Of a DNA stretch of 64,000 nt, positions 30,068 to 39,402 are shown piece after piece. The stretch spans positions 1 through 64,000 of the forward strand of contig CAICTM010000153.1 of NCBI GenBank assembly GCA_903772945.1, written 5' to 3'. Within the stretch, counting starts at the first letter, position 1. Each line of letters begins with the position of its first letter. The translations under genes were made by a program, and so were the position numbers. The DNA is from Seminavis robusta. Taxonomy: Eukaryota > Bacillariophyta > Bacillariophyceae > Naviculales > Naviculaceae. Below the pieces are notes generated by a model, which ran no database searches, was not told where the DNA came from, and saw nothing but the letters and a program-made list of their open reading frames with translations.

Positions 30068-30240
30068 GATCTGTGAAGCGAGCAACGAGAGCATTTGACG
30101 GCTGATGCGCCCGCCCTTTGCGTGGACGGGAGTGGGGTGGTTTCCTCGGCGTGCAAACCTCGTCGAGACTTTCGATCTTTTTAAAATTTCGGTCTTCCCC
30201 ATGACGTCATCTTTGGGGTTGCTTGATGCGAGCACGCGGA
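30068..30240 (+). repeat. Diverged dispersed repeat, copy 1
   Basis: It aligns in the same orientation with 33478-33640: shared words GATCTGTG, GCGTGGA, TTTCCTCGGCGTG/TTTCCCTCGGCGTG, AAACCT, GATCTTT, ACGTCATCTTT and CTTGAT. The centre GGTTTCCTCGGCGTGCAAACC is a small stem-loop. The copy also contains ATGACGTCAT at 30201-30210. Confidence 0.7.
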
Positions 30241-30367
30241 AGTTCTTGCTATTAATTAATTAATAGCTGGCTAGCTACCGGTAGCTAGCTCGGCTTTCTA
30301 TTTTTTAATAATTAATAATTAAAATAGCTCAGTAAGATCACCGATACTGTACGGCAATGGACAGGGA

Positions 30368-31774
30368 GGGGGTAGAGAGCACTACATACAGCCTGTGCAT
30401 ATGAACAGGATTTTTAGAGAGCCAGCCTGCAGTCAAATTTTGGCCTGGCAGGCGACGCGATTCCTGTGCAATTGCACAGGCGACGTGATTCCTGTGCAAT
30501 TGTACAGGATCGACGTGATTCCTGTGCAATTGTACAGGATCGACGTGATTCCTGTGCAATTGTACAGGAGGTCGTATCGACATGATTCCTGTGCAATTGT
30601 ACAGGAGGTTGGATCCTGTACAATTGCACAGGAAATCGGACGTGCTTCTGCATGCTGGTTGAAGGCAGCAATACCTTTTGATTTCTGGTTGAAGGCAGCA
30701 ATACCTTTTGATTTCCCGAAACCCCTGAGTTGTACAACAAAGCCAGAAGCACGACAAGCGTTGACAAAATATGGTGCAAGCGTTTTAGTGCAAGCGTTTT
30801 AGTGCAAGCGTTTTAGTGCGAAACTCAGCAGTATTGGTAGAGAATTCCTTTGGGAGCCAGTGCACAATAGCAGTGTTGGGCTCCGATCGGTTGCGAGTAT
30901 TGTGACCGAGTGTTGGAATAAGATTGAGCCAGCTACTTGAATGATTACGGGTGGAGACGTCCATACCTCAGCCTGCGAGATAGCAGGAGCGTTCCTCAAT
31001 CGTGCATGAAACTGACCCTAAAATAGGGTCGGATTTAGGGTCGGATTTAGGATCGGATTCCCTTTAGGGTCGGGTTTCGAAACCGACTCTAAAAATAGGG
31101 ACGGTTTCTGAAAAACCGTCCCTAATTTAGGGTCAGGTTTCGATTCATGAGTACCTGCTGCGGGTACTCGATGTGAGTACGGGTACTGAGTACTGGGCCT
31201 ACTCAGTACCCATACTCACATGACCTCCGAAATTCTGAGTACTACTCAGTATCCGAACTCACTTACCTCTAGATTCCGAGTACTTTGTGAGTCTTCGGTG
31301 GGTACTCGATGAGTACAGCAAAAAGATCACTATTTTCTCACTTTGGGCTCAATTGCAAAGATAAATTCTCTAAGTATTTGGTATATGAGTACTCAGTGAA
31401 TATACCGTAGTATCCAAAAAATACCTGGACTCACATAGTACCCGTACTCACTCACTTCCAGGATTCTACTCAGTACCCGTACTCACATGCTAAAACAGTG
31501 TGAGTACCACACCCTGATATGTATGTACAGCCTCCTGTACATATGAACAGGCAGGCCGTCCATTTCCTGTGCAATTGAACAGGCGTCGCCATCCTGTTCG
31601 ATTGCACAGGCCGTCCATTTCCTGTGCAATTGAACAGGCGTCGCTATCCTGTTCGATTGCACAGGAAATTGGACGTTTTTGAATTCAGGCCAAAAAAATG
31701 GCTGGCCTTGCTCTCAATCTGCGGGCATCCTCCCTGTTCATATGCACAGGCTGTATGTAGTGCTCTCTACCCCC
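30368..31774. mobile_element. 1.4-kb foldback (inverted-repeat) element built of palindromic units
   Basis: The outer 42 bp at 30368-30409 and 31733-31774 are perfect inverted repeats (both contain AGAGAGCACTACATACAG or its complement). Inside each end lie copies of an 18-bp near-palindrome CCTGT-n-CAATTG-n-ACAGG: six on the left (starts 30463, 30491, 30521, 30551, 30588, 30615) and four on the right (31566, 31593, 31621, 31648), plus CATATG-centred versions at 30392, 31534 and 31733. The interior has a 30-bp duplicate (30656-30715), a 14-bp triplicate (30774-30815), GGGTCGGATTTA units (31020-31140) and GAGTACT/GGTACTC runs (31150-31500). Apparent ORFs through it are repeat translations. Confidence 0.85.
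30463..30632. repeat. Six-copy palindrome array, about 30-bp period
   Basis: CCTGTGCAATTGTACAGG or variants, the first copy (CCTGTGCAATTGCACAGG) a perfect palindrome. Spacers read GATCGACGTGATT in three of the gaps. The last copy is in the opposite sense (CCTGTACAATTGCACAGG). Confidence 0.9.
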
Positions 31775-32087
31775 TGTTGTATTTTAAAATACCGCACCAT
31801 CAAATTTGGTTGAAAATTCGTTCATTTAACAGCGGCACCAAAGTTGAAACCAAAATTTGATCATATTTATGTCCCAGTATCACTGTTGTACTAGTACTAG
31901 TAGTAGAAATTCTGTAGAAATTCGGTTTGGCTGAAATCTTCGGAAATGAAAAGTCCCAGCGTATTTTGTGGTACAAAACGAAACCGAACGGTGACCTCCG
32001 TGAATCCATTGCATCAAAAAATGTCCCTGGCACAAAGAGACAGCCCGTCTTCTGACAAAGAGGAGTCGAGTCCTACAGTACAGCACC
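31775..32087. other. Gap, promoter side of the methyltransferase-like gene
   Basis: AT-rich with ACTAGTACTAGTAGTAG near 31891. No gene. Confidence 0.35.
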
Positions 32088-32295
32088 ATGGCAAATCGCC
32101 GTGTTCGATTAACGAGACACAAGGCGGCGACGGCCAATGGTGCCGCTGGACGAATGGCATATTTGAGATGGATCCTATTCCTTGCAACTTTAGGTGCGAT
32201 TATGGTCTTCCAAACAACGACCTCAAGGATCAATTTCCAAAGTTGGACCGAAGCGGCGACAGTCCTTCCGGACAGTAGTATTTTGTTAGGAGGAG

Positions 32296-32328
<33 letters not shown>

Positions 32329-33293
32329 CCACAGCAGTAGATTCTTCTCAGCAGCAACAGGGTCAGCACCGAAGTCTTCTTCGAGGGACGGATTCACAGC
32401 AAGAACAACAAAATGATTCACATTCCAACAGCCACCACATGGCCTTCAAATCACCGGATGCGTCACATCGGATTGCTCATTTCCGTGATACAGCATTGAA
32501 ATTTGAACCAATAACCGACAAGATTGGTGTCCATAGTGAACATCGGTACCATAATATGGTACGTCAATCGATATACGTGTACAATCGAATTTGGATATTC
32601 TTGCCCCGGCTTACGCTCTCTCGTTGTTGTTTGCTGTCATGATGTGTGGGTGATGTCACATGCACCGGTATGATGATTCAGTATGGACAATACTTATTGC
32701 CATATGTTGCAACAAAGCCCAGGATGAAATTTCTAGAGATTGGATTGGGGTGTAACATGGAATACGGAGCTGGTGCTTCCGTCAAAGTTTGGAAGGATTT
32801 ATTCCCAGAGGCTGACTTGTGGGAGGCCGAGTACGATGGTGAGTGCGTGCAAAAGGCCAAAGCGAAAGGACAGCTTGACGGGTTACACCCTTTAGTCGGT
32901 GATCAGGCAGATGAGGGGGTGTTGAATCAATGGATACAAGAAAGTGGGGGCAAATTCGATATCATCATTGACGACGGGGGCCATTCGAATTGCCAAATGT
33001 CCAATTCATTTGATAAGTTGTGGCCGGAACTGTTACCGGGAGGGTTGTATTTCATCGAAGATTTGCATGTTAGTAGGGCTCGTCCACGCTGCAATGACGC
33101 TCTCATGACGGAACGAATCTTGGAGTGGAATGAACAACTCATGTACCTTACCAATTCCTTGGGATTCAAATGGAAGCACAAACTACCTTCAGACGTTCTT
33201 TTCGTCTCTTGTCAGGCCGAAGCTTGTGTGATCGCAAAGAAGAAGAGCGAAGCAATCAACGATCCTTACAAACCTCACAAACGCGATGTTTAA
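32088..33293 (+). CDS. Membrane-anchored SAM-methyltransferase-like protein
   Basis: Two exons, 32088-32558 and 32682-33293; the 123-bp phase-0 intron (GTACGT...ATTCAG) joins HRYHNM to YGQYLLPYV. Product 360 residues, ATG in context ACCATGG. One membrane helix near residue 25 (YLRWILFLATLGAIMVF), then a Ser run from a CAT microsatellite, a Gln-rich stalk and the globular domain: KFLEIGLGCNMEYGAG is motif I of a class I methyltransferase fold, ADLWEAEYDGECV carries the acidic end of strand 2, FDIIIDDGGHSN is motif II/IV and LLPGGLYFIEDLH is motif III. The family is widespread in diatoms and is related to cephalosporin-hydroxylase/sugar O-methyltransferase-like proteins. Type II topology suggests a Golgi lumenal enzyme; the substrate is unknown. 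Confidence 0.8.
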
Positions 33294-33477
33294 GTTCAAT
33301 GGAGAAGTATAAGAAGGGTACGAGCGTTCCGAATTGCCAAAACTTGTATAGTAAGGGAATACGATGCCCTGTAACATGGTCTTCCAGAATAGTTTCTTCA
33401 AAGAAGAGCTCATTTTATCAATCCAAATGGTTCTACTAACTAGCTAGTGGCCAGATGCTGCTGGGATAGTACAAATT

Positions 33478-33640
33478 GATCTGTGCGCAAGAAGTGAGAG
33501 CAAAGGTTTGATGAGGTTTGATGACACCACCCTTAGCGTGGATTGGGCAGTTTCCCTCGGCGTGGAAACCTTGGATCTTTCACCTCCATCCGGTCCAGTG
33601 CACGTCATCTTTTGTTGCCTTGATCGCGAGGGTAACAGAG
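33478..33640 (+). repeat. Diverged dispersed repeat, copy 2, upstream of the biotin ligase
   Basis: The partner of 30068-30240. The central AGTTTCCCTCGGCGTGGAAAC has a 6-bp stem (GTTTCC/GGAAAC), so the hairpin is kept though bases differ. It ends about 45 bp before the ATG of the biotin ligase. Confidence 0.7.
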
Positions 33641-33683
33641 ATGCAAGCAGACCTCCAGTGCACCGTGAATACTATAGCAAAGC

Positions 33684-34679
33684 ATGCATTGGCTCCTTCG
33701 TCCTATGCATACCCGCCATCTACATCCACTGTTGGCATTATCGCTATCCGTGTCAGTTTCCGTGCTAAGAACAGCGACAGCTTTTCAAGCTACGCCAACT
33801 TTGACCAAGAATTCCTCAGTGGCGCCCATGACAACCGTATCGTCGTCCTCCAACAACAACGAGAGTAGCACTTGCAGCAGTGATCCACAATCCAGATACG
33901 CCGATATTCTAGATTTTCACGTTCTTCAGGAACCAATAGGATCTACACAAGATGAAACAAAACGACTTTTGCAAGAGCGTCACAACGGCAACAATAACAA
34001 CTCTTCCCGAATACTGGCCGTCTTGGCCAAGCAACAAGAAAATGGCAGAGGCACCCAAGGTCGGAAATGGGAAGGACGACAAGGCAATGTCTACTTGACC
34101 ATGGCGGTTCCCTTTCCTCAAATACCCGTCACAATCACACTTCTCCCGTTACAAATTGGGGTCTTGATTGCTCATACCCTCCAAGAATTTGATAAAAACA
34201 ACCACAAAATTACTGTAAAATGGCCCAATGACGTCTTGGTAGAGGATCGGAAAATTGCAGGAGTGCTGATTGAAAATTGGTTGGCGCCAGCACCGGATCG
34301 TACCGTATGGCTTGTGATTGGGATTGGCATCAATATTGCCTATGCTCCCGTACTGCCAGAAGGAATCCGCCCCGCCATTTGCCTCCAAGAAATGTACAAG
34401 GACAATACACTTCCGGAATCCACTTCACAAGAGGTTGGGACTCATTTAGTCTATTCTCTGCTGGATTGGCTGGAAAAGGGCAGGACTAGCAACAACAAGG
34501 CATTGATGGATACTCAAGTTTTGCAGGAATGGAAGGCATTGGCAAAGTTTGGCCAGGTATACAAAATTCGTGAGACGGGAGAAGAAGTCGTCACCTTGGG
34601 AGTTCAAAACGATGGACAACTCAAAGTTCGCGGAGCCAATGGACGAGAAAGGTCGCTGACTGCCGATTACTTGCATTGA
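33684..34679 (+). CDS. BPL: Biotin-protein ligase, plastid-targeted
   Basis: 331 residues. The BirA-type catalytic domain shows the biotinyl-AMP loop ENGRGTQGRKWEG, the downstream VYLTMAVPFP, the KWPNDVLVEDRKIAGVLIE signature and LVIGIGINIAY; a small C-terminal beta domain (GQVYKIRETGEEV) follows. There is no N-terminal DNA-binding domain, so it is a ligase only: ATP + biotin + apo-carboxylase. The N-terminus is a signal peptide (HPLLALSLSVSVSVL) followed by RTATAFQATPT, which matches the diatom A-F cleavage motif plus transit peptide for complex plastids; the likely client is plastid acetyl-CoA carboxylase. Met at 33684 or 33705 both keep the signal. Confidence 0.92.
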   Translation: MHWLLRPMHTRHLHPLLALSLSVSVSVLRTATAFQATPTLTKNSSVAPMTTVSSSSNNNESSTCSSDPQSRYADILDFHVLQEPIGSTQDETKRLLQERHNGNNNNSSRILAVLAKQQENGRGTQGRKWEGRQGNVYLTMAVPFPQIPVTITLLPLQIGVLIAHTLQEFDKNNHKITVKWPNDVLVEDRKIAGVLIENWLAPAPDRTVWLVIGIGINIAYAPVLPEGIRPAICLQEMYKDNTLPESTSQEVGTHLVYSLLDWLEKGRTSNNKALMDTQVLQEWKALAKFGQVYKIRETGEEVVTLGVQNDGQLKVRGANGRERSLTADYLH

Positions 34680-35150
34680 TTACTTTATCATCGTCCCCGA
34701 TAATGAGAGATGACTACAAACTGTTATGCCAGATACCGGTTACCAAAGTGGTTTTTCCGTGTGCTAACTAGCTAACAAACTCGGCCATCTCGTCTATACC
34801 TTGTATCCTAATGGGATGTTAGTTTCATCTTGTTACTATTATTAGCAACATCCCATGGATCAATGTGTTGCTTCCCGTTCTTCTCAAGATACGAGGTAGG
34901 TACTTTTTCAGCCATGTCATTGCTCCTGACCAGGTGATTGCTGCCTTAGATGCTTTTGTTCATTGTTTGTTTACAACATAGAATATCCAAGATCGTAGTT
35001 GCCGTTGCTCGCAGCAGAAGGACTCATGCTCGTGTTGGTCGTGTTGGCCACGGGCACCCATGCGGTAGGAGGGTTGTCGGGCATCCATGGGGATATTTCA
35101 ATCTTTCCATTTCCTAGAATAGTATCATTAAGCTTTGCTTGAATGGCTTT
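34680..35150. other. Gap
   Basis: No gene seen. A direct near-repeat (TGGGATGTTAGTTTCATCTTG and CATCCCATGG) lies around 34810-34860. Confidence 0.35.
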
Positions 35151-35675
35151 TTAGGATGGTAATGAGGAAGAATCTTGAAAGTTGATCTTGGCATGGACAC
35201 TTGCCGCACACATGTTGATGCTAACACGAGCAAATGGGAAGGCAGGGCATAGTTGCTTTTTCAAGTGCAGAACAACGTGTGTTTCCGTAATATCCGTAAA
35301 GTCACCAGACATGGCAATCCCACAGAAATATGGTGCAACAGCTGTTGTGGCATCGGAGATGGTTAAAGATGGAGTGGCTGTCTGTGTCTTGGTGGTGGCG
35401 ATGTTGTTCCATGATGTGACTGATGCAATCCCTGTAATGGCGGAGTAGTGGAGGTCGATCGCTTCGTCAAGCTGCCGGTCTAGCTTGGCCATTTTCTCCA
35501 TTTCTTCCGTTGTTAGATCATGGGTAACAGATTTGCATTGCAGAGCAAACAGTTCGCCGTGAATTTTCTCCTCATTGCAATAGGCTTCTTTGCCTGGTTC
35601 TTCCATCTTGAACGAACGGTGGCAAAGCCAGAACACCGATTTGGCTCGAGACGGTGAGATGGATTATAATGAGAT
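35151..35675 (-). pseudogene. Hypothetical protein fragment
   Basis: Open from 35675 on - (SISPSRAKSVFWLCHRSFKM) to a stop at 35151, about 175 residues, with no in-frame ATG until Met in SFKMEEPGK. Part one is helical and charged (LTTEEMEKMAKLDRQLDEAI); part two is Thr/Ala rich. No family recognised. Upstream, 35676-36420 holds several diverged copies of the block GTGTTCCGATTTTGAGTTG that look like duplicated and decayed first exons, so the locus is probably a broken member of a local repeat family. Confidence 0.4.
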
Positions 35676-36940
35676 GAAAGGATGGATCTGTTGGATCAGC
35701 CTCAGAGGAGGATCCCAAGAGACACTGGCCAAACGGCGCAGCAACCTGCAGCGTGGATGGATCCTGAAGCTTGGGAGTACAGTAGATAGTATGTCGAAAC
35801 AGAGGGATTGTCTTGAACTTCAAGCGCAAGAGTCGATCGCCTCCTATCCGGTTGCCCGGGGAAGTGTGATCCATCAGATGCATCCAATCGCTTGGGAAAG
35901 TCCAAGCATCATCTTCGTGTTCCGATTTTGAGTTGTCGCCATGGTGACTACATGTACTACCGGTAGCAAGTAGGGATCAAGAGCGGTACAGGCATCCGTG
36001 TTCTGATCTTGAGTTGTTTGCAATGGTGGCTACTAGCTAGCTATGAGGGACCAAGAGCGACAGAGGCATCCGTGTTCCGATTTTGAGTTGCACCGATGCG
36101 ACCAAAGCGGCAGCTTCGGGCAACAACTAGAAGGAATTGAACAACAGGCTTGGAACGATCCAAAGACTTCGAGCGAAAGAAGAGGGCTAGAAGGGGCTTC
36201 GGGTGACAATCGGTCCAAGCACCTGGAGCTGGAACACAAAAAGCTACCGAAGGTCGATTGCGTTGATGGGGGAGTGTGATCGGATGCAATGCATTCAATC
36301 GCCCTCGGGAAAGTCCAATCATGATGAATCGGTCAAAGCCTAAGGGATAAATGACTGACTTGTCACCCCGTGTTCCGATTTTGAAGACGAGTTACGGAGA
36401 TGTAAGGATCGGAGGGGGAGGACGTTGAACCATATGCCCTTCAGATTCGATTCGATTGAATCATTCAGAGAGGTACCCCCAGCAGCTTCCTCCACTTGTG
36501 GCAGCTCCGCCGTGGGACGCTTCGTTTGTTGGCCAGCTAGCTGTGCCATCACCAATCAAAGCACCCTTCGTGGATCTGTCATAGTAAATTCCATGCCTCG
36601 AATGGTAGTCCTCAGTGCAGTGGTACAGATATGAGGGTCGTTGGATCCTTTAGAGGAGCTCAGACGAGCTACTCGTAGTTTATCGACTGGCTTAGTTAGT
36701 AGCAATGTCTTTTTAGTTTACAGAAGGCAATGGATCCAACCGCTACTCTCATACAACCGAATCGAATCGAATCGAATCGAATCGATTCAATAGGATAATA
36801 CTGTTTGATTGCATGCAAATCCAGGTTGGTTGGTGGCCTCAAGGTAGGTACGGTAGGTGCTGTAGCATGGTTGCATGCATCTTGTGTATTGTTGTTGGAA
36901 TTTGCTTTTGGGATGTTTGCTTCCTATCTATCGATCAATC
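35676..36940. repeat. Decayed duplicated blocks and AATCG microsatellite
   Basis: GTGTTCCGATTTTGAGTTG or close variants at about 35919, 35999, 36071 and 36369. The pair AGTGTGATC...GATGCA...CAATCGC...GGGAAAGTCCAA lies near 35862 and 36273. At 36755-36787 there is an (AATCG)n run. No complete gene. Confidence 0.6.
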
Positions 36941-37771
36941 TTATCTCTCACGACAGTAAACTCTGCCATCTTCCTCTCGGGTAATAATGTAGGCTTTGGC
37001 ATCGTTGGAGGAGTCATCGGCCGTTGCCGTTTTGGCTAAATTTCCGACAAACCCTGCCAATCCCGTTCTCTTGACCGGTGGTCCCCTTTTACCAGAAACC
37101 ATGCCATAGGTTGTCATACAGGTGGGACAGGCAATGCGAGGCAAATCCTCCCAGGCAGGGTCATCGGCAATCAAGTCACCCTTCCACAAATCAAAGGCGC
37201 ATCTGTATGGCATGACATGAAATGACATGACATTGCATGACATGGCGTGCAAATGACATGAATGAGATAAAAAAATGAGTTGGTGCAGTCCACATACTAT
37301 AATTTTTGTTGACATGTACAAAATATTGGCACACACAGACATACCTTGGACATTGACCTTCCAGAGCATAGAATCTGTCATTGACATTGGCGCATACCAT
37401 TGTAAAGCTATCGCCAAATTCCCAGCCCTTGACGTTTCCTGACCAAAAATAATGGGTTGAATTGTAGCATCCAAAAGATAGATGATGTTAGTCTTTTAAA
37501 ATGCATGCACTTCCACACATCAATATTCCTTTTTATTGATTTTCCATAACTTACCATTCGCTGGCAAAGTGACACCTGTAATTTCTTGTCCTTTTCCTTT
37601 ATTGAGTGACCTGACTTCTTTGGGGGTCGTCGCTTGACTGTCACTGTTGAGAGTTTTCTTGAGGCCGCCTTTGCCTCGTCGAGATCCCATCATGACGAGA
37701 TGAAAGGACTCATGTTCCGGAATGAGCAGTGCCAATAACAAGAGGAGGAGATAACAACAAGCAGATCTCAT
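36941..37771 (-). CDS. Plastid Rieske-like protein, PSB33 type (four-Cys)
   Basis: Three exons on -: 37771-37555, 37438-37345, 37202-36941; introns of 116 bp (GTAAGT...GTCAG) and 142 bp (GTATGT...ATACAG). Product 190 residues. Signal peptide (MRSACCYLLLLLLALLIP) followed by EHESFHLVMMGSRRGKGG, a Ser-Phe cleavage site and basic transit region, implies plastid import. The core is VKGWEFGDSFTMVCANVND, then GQCPRCAFDLWKGDL and RIACPTCMTTYGMVSGKRGP: a Rieske-like fold with two C-x2-C pairs where a true Rieske centre has C-x-H. Land-plant PSB33, a thylakoid protein that stabilises photosystem II light harvesting, is described as having a Rieske-like domain without canonical ligands, and the wording here is close to it by memory. 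The second intron has a CATGACATG direct repeat. Confidence 0.7.
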
Positions 37772-38180
37772 TGTTTATAGATGGATAGATAGACACACAG
37801 AGAGAGGGAGAGCAGAGAGCAAAGCTATTGCCAGTTGCAAGGGATGGGATACTGAAGGATCCACAATGGCGGCGTCAAGGCGTCAAGTCGTCAAGTCCAC
37901 CTTCTAAAGGGCGAGAGGGGTGGAGGCAAAGAATTGACGCCTTCTTCAACACTGACGTCAGTAGTGACTAAGATTACACGGGAATGGACTCCGGCAAGCA
38001 GGAAAAGAAAGGGCGACGACAACAACAACACAACAGCCAATGCTTGCTCTACCGAACCTGGTACGCTGAGATCCCCACACACTAGGTATAAGCAAGAGAA
38101 GAAGTCGAGCTGAGACAGAGCAAACGATTCTCTTGAACTAGTAGACTATTAGCTAGCTAGAGACAATTGGAAAAGAAGCA
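37772..38180. promoter_or_regulatory. Divergent promoter with a perfect CRE palindrome
   Basis: Between the PSB33-like gene (-) and COQ5 (+), 409 bp between start codons. At 37951-37962 is ACTGACGTCAGT, a 12-bp perfect palindrome around TGACGTCA, the binding core of CREB/ATF-type bZIP factors. TGACGT elements are established as CO2/cAMP-responsive in diatom carbonic anhydrase promoters. Use here is inferred. Confidence 0.5.
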
Positions 38181-39179
38181 ATGCAGAGGGTAGCAGGAAA
38201 GATACTCGTCAACTCCCGCCCATGGCGCCCACTGGGGACATGTAGTCGACTATTACAACTGGAACCACCACGGTCTTCTTTTTCTACGGCCACACCATCA
38301 GATTCCTCTTCCAACAACAATGATACTCAGCAGCAGCAGCAGCAATCACAACAACAATCCACTCATTTTGGCTTTCAAGACGTTCGCCTGGAAGACAAGG
38401 AACACATGGTGCGAGGCGTCTTTGACAGTGTGGCCGAAAGTTACGACGTCATGAACGATCTCATGAGTGCTGGCATTCACCGGGTCTGGAAAGATACCTT
38501 TGTCGCCTGTACGCGCGTCGAATCCTTGGCCAAGGCCATTCGTTGCAATGCCGAGGAATTGACCATTTTGGATGTGGCCGGTGGTACGGGCGATATTGCC
38601 TTTCGCATGGTGGACGCCATGGGCTGTGAAGAACGCGCCAAATCGTCCGGACGAGATCCCGTCAGTGTCACGGTCTGTGATATCAACACGGAAATGCTCC
38701 GGGTCGGACAACGACGCGCCCGAGAACGATACGGAGCCGCACTCTTGGACGAGACCCAGGCATTGTCCTTTCAAGAGGGCAATGCTCAATCCTTGACGCA
38801 ATTAGAAGACAATTCATTCGATTTGTACACGATTGCCTTTGGATTGCGCAATGTCACCGACGTCGATGCGGCATTGCGAGAAGCAAGGCGGGTCCTCAAA
38901 CCGGGAGGACGGTTCATGTGTTTGGAATTCTCACATTTGCCACATCCCGTGTTGCAGTCCCTCTATGATGTATACTCGTTCAATGTCATTCCAACTCTGG
39001 GAGAGGCCGTGGCCAATGATCGAGCTTCTTATCAGTACTTGGTGGAGAGTATTCGCAAATTCTCGGATCAAGAGACGTTGGTCAAGAGAATGACAGAGGC
39101 GGGAATGGAAGGAGCCAGATATACCAACTTGACCGGTGGGATTGTGGCCATTCATGAGGGATGGAAGCCGCTTGAGTAG
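38181..39179 (+). CDS. COQ5: COQ5, ubiquinone C-methyltransferase, mitochondrial
   Basis: 332 residues, one exon. The first 60 residues are Arg/Ser rich without acids early (MQRVAGKILVNSRPWRPLG), a mitochondrial presequence, then a Gln run. The UbiE/COQ5 domain is complete: VRGVFDSVAESYDVMNDLMS, motif I ILDVAGGTGDIAFRM, motif II DNSFDLYTIAFGLRNVTD, motif III EARRVLKPGGRFMCLEFS, and the family ending YTNLTGGIVAIHEGWKP. It methylates 2-methoxy-6-polyprenyl-1,4-benzoquinol in ubiquinone synthesis, on the matrix face of the inner membrane within the COQ complex. Confidence 0.97.
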   Translation: MQRVAGKILVNSRPWRPLGTCSRLLQLEPPRSSFSTATPSDSSSNNNDTQQQQQQSQQQSTHFGFQDVRLEDKEHMVRGVFDSVAESYDVMNDLMSAGIHRVWKDTFVACTRVESLAKAIRCNAEELTILDVAGGTGDIAFRMVDAMGCEERAKSSGRDPVSVTVCDINTEMLRVGQRRARERYGAALLDETQALSFQEGNAQSLTQLEDNSFDLYTIAFGLRNVTDVDAALREARRVLKPGGRFMCLEFSHLPHPVLQSLYDVYSFNVIPTLGEAVANDRASYQYLVESIRKFSDQETLVKRMTEAGMEGARYTNLTGGIVAIHEGWKPLE

Positions 39180-39402
39180 ACCAGGAACCAGATTTGATTC
39201 CATTGGATTCGTCCGATGAGACTGCTCTTGATCTAACGGGCTAGAGACCATACCAAAATAGAGTGGTTGATTGTAATCAATCATTCAACCCCAAGCAATC
39301 AATCAAGATCTAGCTAGAAGCCCTGATGCAGACATACGGAAGAGTAGAGTATAGATCAACCCAAGTATCTGGGGGGACGAGCAATGCCTTCGTTACCACT
39401 AG

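Noticed and set aside
30463-30632. Regularly spaced palindromic repeats resembling a CRISPR array
   Set aside because: Spacers are short and mostly identical, units are perfect palindromes, the context is eukaryotic, and matching units occur inverted at the far end of a foldback element.
30338-30802. Open frames of 120-140 codons on both strands across the palindrome array
   Set aside because: They are translations of the repeat units (PVQLYRIDVI-like periodicity) and are open on both strands because of the palindromes.
31020-31140. TTTAGGG-containing repeats, possible interstitial telomere
   Set aside because: The unit is GGGTCGGATTTA with both orientations and many variants, not a tandem telomere heptamer; it is part of the foldback interior.
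33508-33868. Plus-strand ORFs overlapping the start of the biotin ligase
   Set aside because: Out of frame with the ligase, no motifs, and overlapping its signal peptide.
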